Below are positions 62,765 through 64,000 of a DNA stretch of 64,000 nucleotides, in pieces (position 1 is the first letter of the stretch; every line of letters begins with the position of its first letter). Source of the DNA: Inia geoffrensis (lineage: Eukaryota > Chordata > Mammalia > Artiodactyla > Iniidae); assembly GCA_036417435.1 (NCBI GenBank), contig JAZAQT010000027.1, forward strand, positions 806,001 through 870,000. The letters are read 5' to 3'. The notes beneath the pieces are model-generated. The model did no database searches. It had not been told where the DNA came from and worked only from the letters and a program-made list of their open reading frames with translations. The position numbers and the translations under genes are program-made.

Positions 62765-64000
62765 TTGGTTTTCTCTTTGTTCCAGGAAACACCATCCACT
62801 TCTCCAGAGTGGCTGTTGGCAATTTCCACCCCGCCCATCAGCATAACAAGGCTGCCGGTTCTCCATGGCCTGTCCTGCCTCTCTGGATTTTACACTTTTT
62901 TCGGAGGGCCCTTTTGATCGGTGGGAAGTGAGAGTTGCTTGTAGTGCGGATTTCCATTGCAGGCTTGCTTGGTTGGCCAAAAAGGGCGTATGCGTTTTTC
63001 CCTGAACATATTCAGGAAAAAACGCATACGCCCTTTTTGGCCAAGTGCATCACTGTCGAACTGCTGCCTCTTTTCCTACGCTTTCAGAGCAATTCTTATC
63101 TACCCCCCGATATCTGTTTTCTGCAATTCTGCGTCGCGTTCAAGTCCTCCTCACAGCCTTCCTTCAATAAATTTTTGGATGATAGGGGTCATTTGGAACT
63201 CTGCAGGATTGTGACTTATGGTGCCAGAAATCTCCTTTTCTCAGCTCGCTTTCTTGTGAGCTGACCGCAAACCCGAAGTATTGCTTCAGGCCCTAATCTC
63301 GTTCCGGCATGGCACGCTGAGCCTTTGGTGAACTCTTCTTCCTGTAGGGAAATCAGAGTTCAATGTGCCCGTCCAAACACATCGAGTTAGCCGCTCATTG
63401 GTTCTCCTTATTCCTGATCATCTTCTACCGAAATTGCAAAGTGTGCGAAACAAGAGGTCAAAGGCACTGACTCTCCAAGTGGGGAGAATGTTAATATCGC
63501 CTCTGGAGCGGCGAACTCGAGTCCCAGGGTTCGAAAATGGCGATGAGTTTCAGAAACTTTGCCTGATCACTTCGTGGACCATATTCTGGGTTTTCCATGC
63601 ATATTTTAGCTGAAGGATAAATCCCTTAAACGTGGAGATTTGGGACCCGTGGAATGGGAACCATGCACCATTACCTCAAAGGGTCTGAATTCCCTCACCA
63701 ATAGCATCAGCCCCAAGTGTCCAGCCTTATCTCTCCCACAGCTGTGGATGTAACGGTGGTAAATCCGACATTCCACACAAGCCCTGAAGGACTTATTTAA
63801 GAATTTCTCTCTATTTCACAGTCCTTGTGTTTTCTTTTTCAAATTTATTTTTATAAGGGGATTTAGCTTATGTACACTGCTGTGTGTATGCTGCTGTACA
63901 CAAATGATTTTCTTATGGAGACCTATAAATGTATGGGTTTTAATTTTCTTCATAGTCAGGTATATTCCTCGGGTTTGAACACGGGGTGCTGAGTCCATGT
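62765..64000 (+). repeat. Satellite B unit 22, cut by the window end (1236 bp visible)
   Basis: The palindrome at 62973-63044 has the unit-20 T-to-C change (63000). From about 63210 on it carries unit-18 marks (GTGACTTATGG, GTCTGAATTCC, CCTCGGGTTTG), so it is a unit 20/unit 18 recombinant. Confidence 0.9.

Larger units (their letters stand above)
26302..64000 (+). repeat. Satellite array B, 1.73-kb tandem repeat (21 complete units and one partial)
   Basis: The mark TTGGTTTTCTCTTTG recurs every 1733-1737 bp from 26302 to 62765. Each unit holds an antisense L1-like 3' end, a 72-bp palindrome and about 770 bp that I do not recognise. From memory, the common cetacean satellite has a unit of about this length outside dolphins, and cetacean heterochromatin satellites have been reported to be L1-based. 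That is why a whale is proposed. Short open frames recur in every unit only because the units are near-identical. Confidence 0.95.

Noticed and set aside
1..64000. CENP-B box in either satellite
   Set aside because: TTCG-containing candidates (CTTCGGGTGAGGGTC, ATTCGTGATACC, CTTCGTGGACC) lack the required downstream A and CGGG. I checked the consensus forms only.

Overview
The window is wholly satellite DNA and I support no protein-coding gene, tRNA or rRNA in it. It looks like a heterochromatic, probably subtelomeric, block of a mammalian chromosome. Two different tandem arrays abut at about 26302-26306. The best guess for the organism is a whale (Cetacea), more likely a baleen whale or another non-delphinid. 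That guess rests on recalled knowledge: a common cetacean satellite with a unit near 1.7 kb (shorter, about 1.58 kb, in dolphins), a published report from memory (Kapitonov and colleagues, 1998) that cetacean heterochromatin satellites are built on an L1 repeat, and a report of a terminally located satellite in baleen whales. I could not run a search to confirm it.

Region A (1-26306) is a degenerate telomere-like array with the TTAGGG-rich strand on +. Its monomer is 168 bp, exactly 28 hexamers. I can separate eight monomer types, here called m1 to m8 after their opening bases. They form a higher-order repeat (HOR) of 8 x 168 = 1344 bp, or 224 hexamers. The distal five intervals (18999-25718) are all exactly 1344 bp. 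The proximal part has 6-, 7-, 9- and 12-monomer variants, hybrid monomers and internal deletions, several of them multiples of 6 bp. Larger duplications overlie this, with offsets of about 4533, 2561, 2687 and 2688 bp. Because 168 is divisible by 3, spurious open frames hundreds of codons long arise on both strands: Val-Arg on +, and Pro-Asn or Leu-Thr on -.

Region B (26302-64000) is a 1.73-kb satellite: 21 complete units of 1733-1737 bp and a 22nd cut by the window end. Using the phase in which a unit starts at the junction, each unit has four parts. Positions 1-208 look like antisense L1 sequence. Positions 209-280 are a 72-bp near-perfect palindrome (34-bp arms, 4-nt loop) resembling a mariner-derived MITE. 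Positions 281 to about 1054 are unidentified. Positions from about 1055 to the unit end look like the antisense 3' end of an L1. The L1 part therefore runs continuously across unit boundaries for about 890 bp on the - strand. The units show dimeric higher-order order (period about 3.47 kb) in three blocks. The units next to the A/B junction are the most diverged, as expected at the edge of an array kept similar by unequal exchange.

The elements do not work together as an operon or pathway. What can be said functionally concerns chromosome structure: dense candidate TRF1/TRF2 sites and G-quadruplex tracts in A, regularly spaced hairpins in B, and a sharp A/B boundary with 5 bp of microhomology.
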